Position numbers and translations under genes: made by a program. From the NCBI GenBank assembly GCA_003194525.1, contig NBIV01000056.1, positions 274,363-338,362 of the forward strand: 64,000 nucleotides of DNA. Reading direction: 5' to 3'. The notes beneath the pieces were generated by a model. It searched no databases and had not been told where the DNA came from. It saw only the letters and a program-made list of their open reading frames with translations. Positions 63,971 through 64,000 of the stretch are shown piece by piece (positions within the stretch are counted from its first letter, which is position 1; each line of letters starts with the position of its first letter). The stretch is from Gracilariopsis chorda. Taxonomy: Eukaryota > Rhodophyta > Florideophyceae > Gracilariales > Gracilariaceae.

Positions 63971-64000
63971 TGTTGTTCTTTCTGTTCAGCTTGTGGCAGC

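Larger units (their letters stand above)
59076..64000 (-). mobile_element. Helitron rolling-circle transposon, decayed, truncated by window edge
   Basis: All parts are on the minus strand in Helitron order: N-terminal zinc-binding region, Helitron-like N domain, HUH Rep domain, Pif1-family helicase. The left (3') border is uncertain. A hairpin-rich block at 59085-59125 resembles the hairpins of the neighbouring composite units, so the element end may be there. The 5' end is beyond 64000. Confidence 0.85.

Overview
The window looks like nuclear DNA of a eukaryote with compact, intron-poor genes embedded in transposon wreckage. Single-exon or nearly intronless housekeeping genes (glutathione synthetase, GMP synthase, Rab escort protein, a BET-type bromodomain protein) stand beside two genes with one short GT-AG intron each (85 and 115 nt). 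Genes sit in divergent and convergent pairs a few hundred bases apart. Gene islands are separated by decayed Ty3/gypsy, LINE, PIF/Harbinger, piggyBac and Helitron copies. This resembles a multicellular red alga (Chondrus-like), but the taxonomic call is inference; no marker gene settles it.

Layout. 1-1.2 kb: remnant of a Ty3/gypsy pol. 2.7-6.3 kb (minus): a long, multiply broken gene for an unknown basic, coiled-coil protein. 6.5-13.6 kb is the most unusual part. A broken minus-strand gene joins a bacterial-type beta-class N6-adenine/N4-cytosine DNA methyltransferase (DPPY motif, then FAGT motif) to a SET domain. Divergent from it, on the plus strand, is a long open frame with a ParB-like DGxHR motif and nuclear localisation signals. 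Between the two lie four palindromes spaced exactly 62 bp apart and enclosed in an outer inverted repeat. Together they look like a methyltransferase/SET plus ParB-like module with its own candidate binding-site array. 13.6-17.4 kb holds no recognisable gene.

17.4-24 kb: a 5'-truncated chromodomain Ty3/gypsy pol (plus) with a convergent minus-strand accessory frame, both disrupted. 24.1-25.2 kb: Harbinger transposase pseudogene. 25.3-28.5 kb: a complete piggyBac-type element with TTAA target duplications and matching terminal repeats; its transposase has an N-terminal frameshift and a stop inside its C-terminal cysteine domain.

30.4-34.6 kb: first host gene island (small basic protein, NudC-like co-chaperone, glutathione synthetase, PDCD5). 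34.7-40.9 kb: repeat-rich region with long perfect palindromes, LINE fragments and one intact small membrane protein of bacterial type. 41.0-53.1 kb: second host island (Rab escort protein and GMP synthase divergent; ZFC3H1-like zinc-finger protein and BET bromodomain protein divergent; an RS-rich protein and a small proline-rich protein divergent). 55-59 kb: a tentative two-exon gene, then tandem repeats, hairpin repeats and an array of about six composite palindromic units in head-to-head orientation. 59.2-64 kb: a decayed Helitron (minus strand) with N-terminal zinc-binding region, HUH Rep domain and Pif1-type helicase, running off the right edge.
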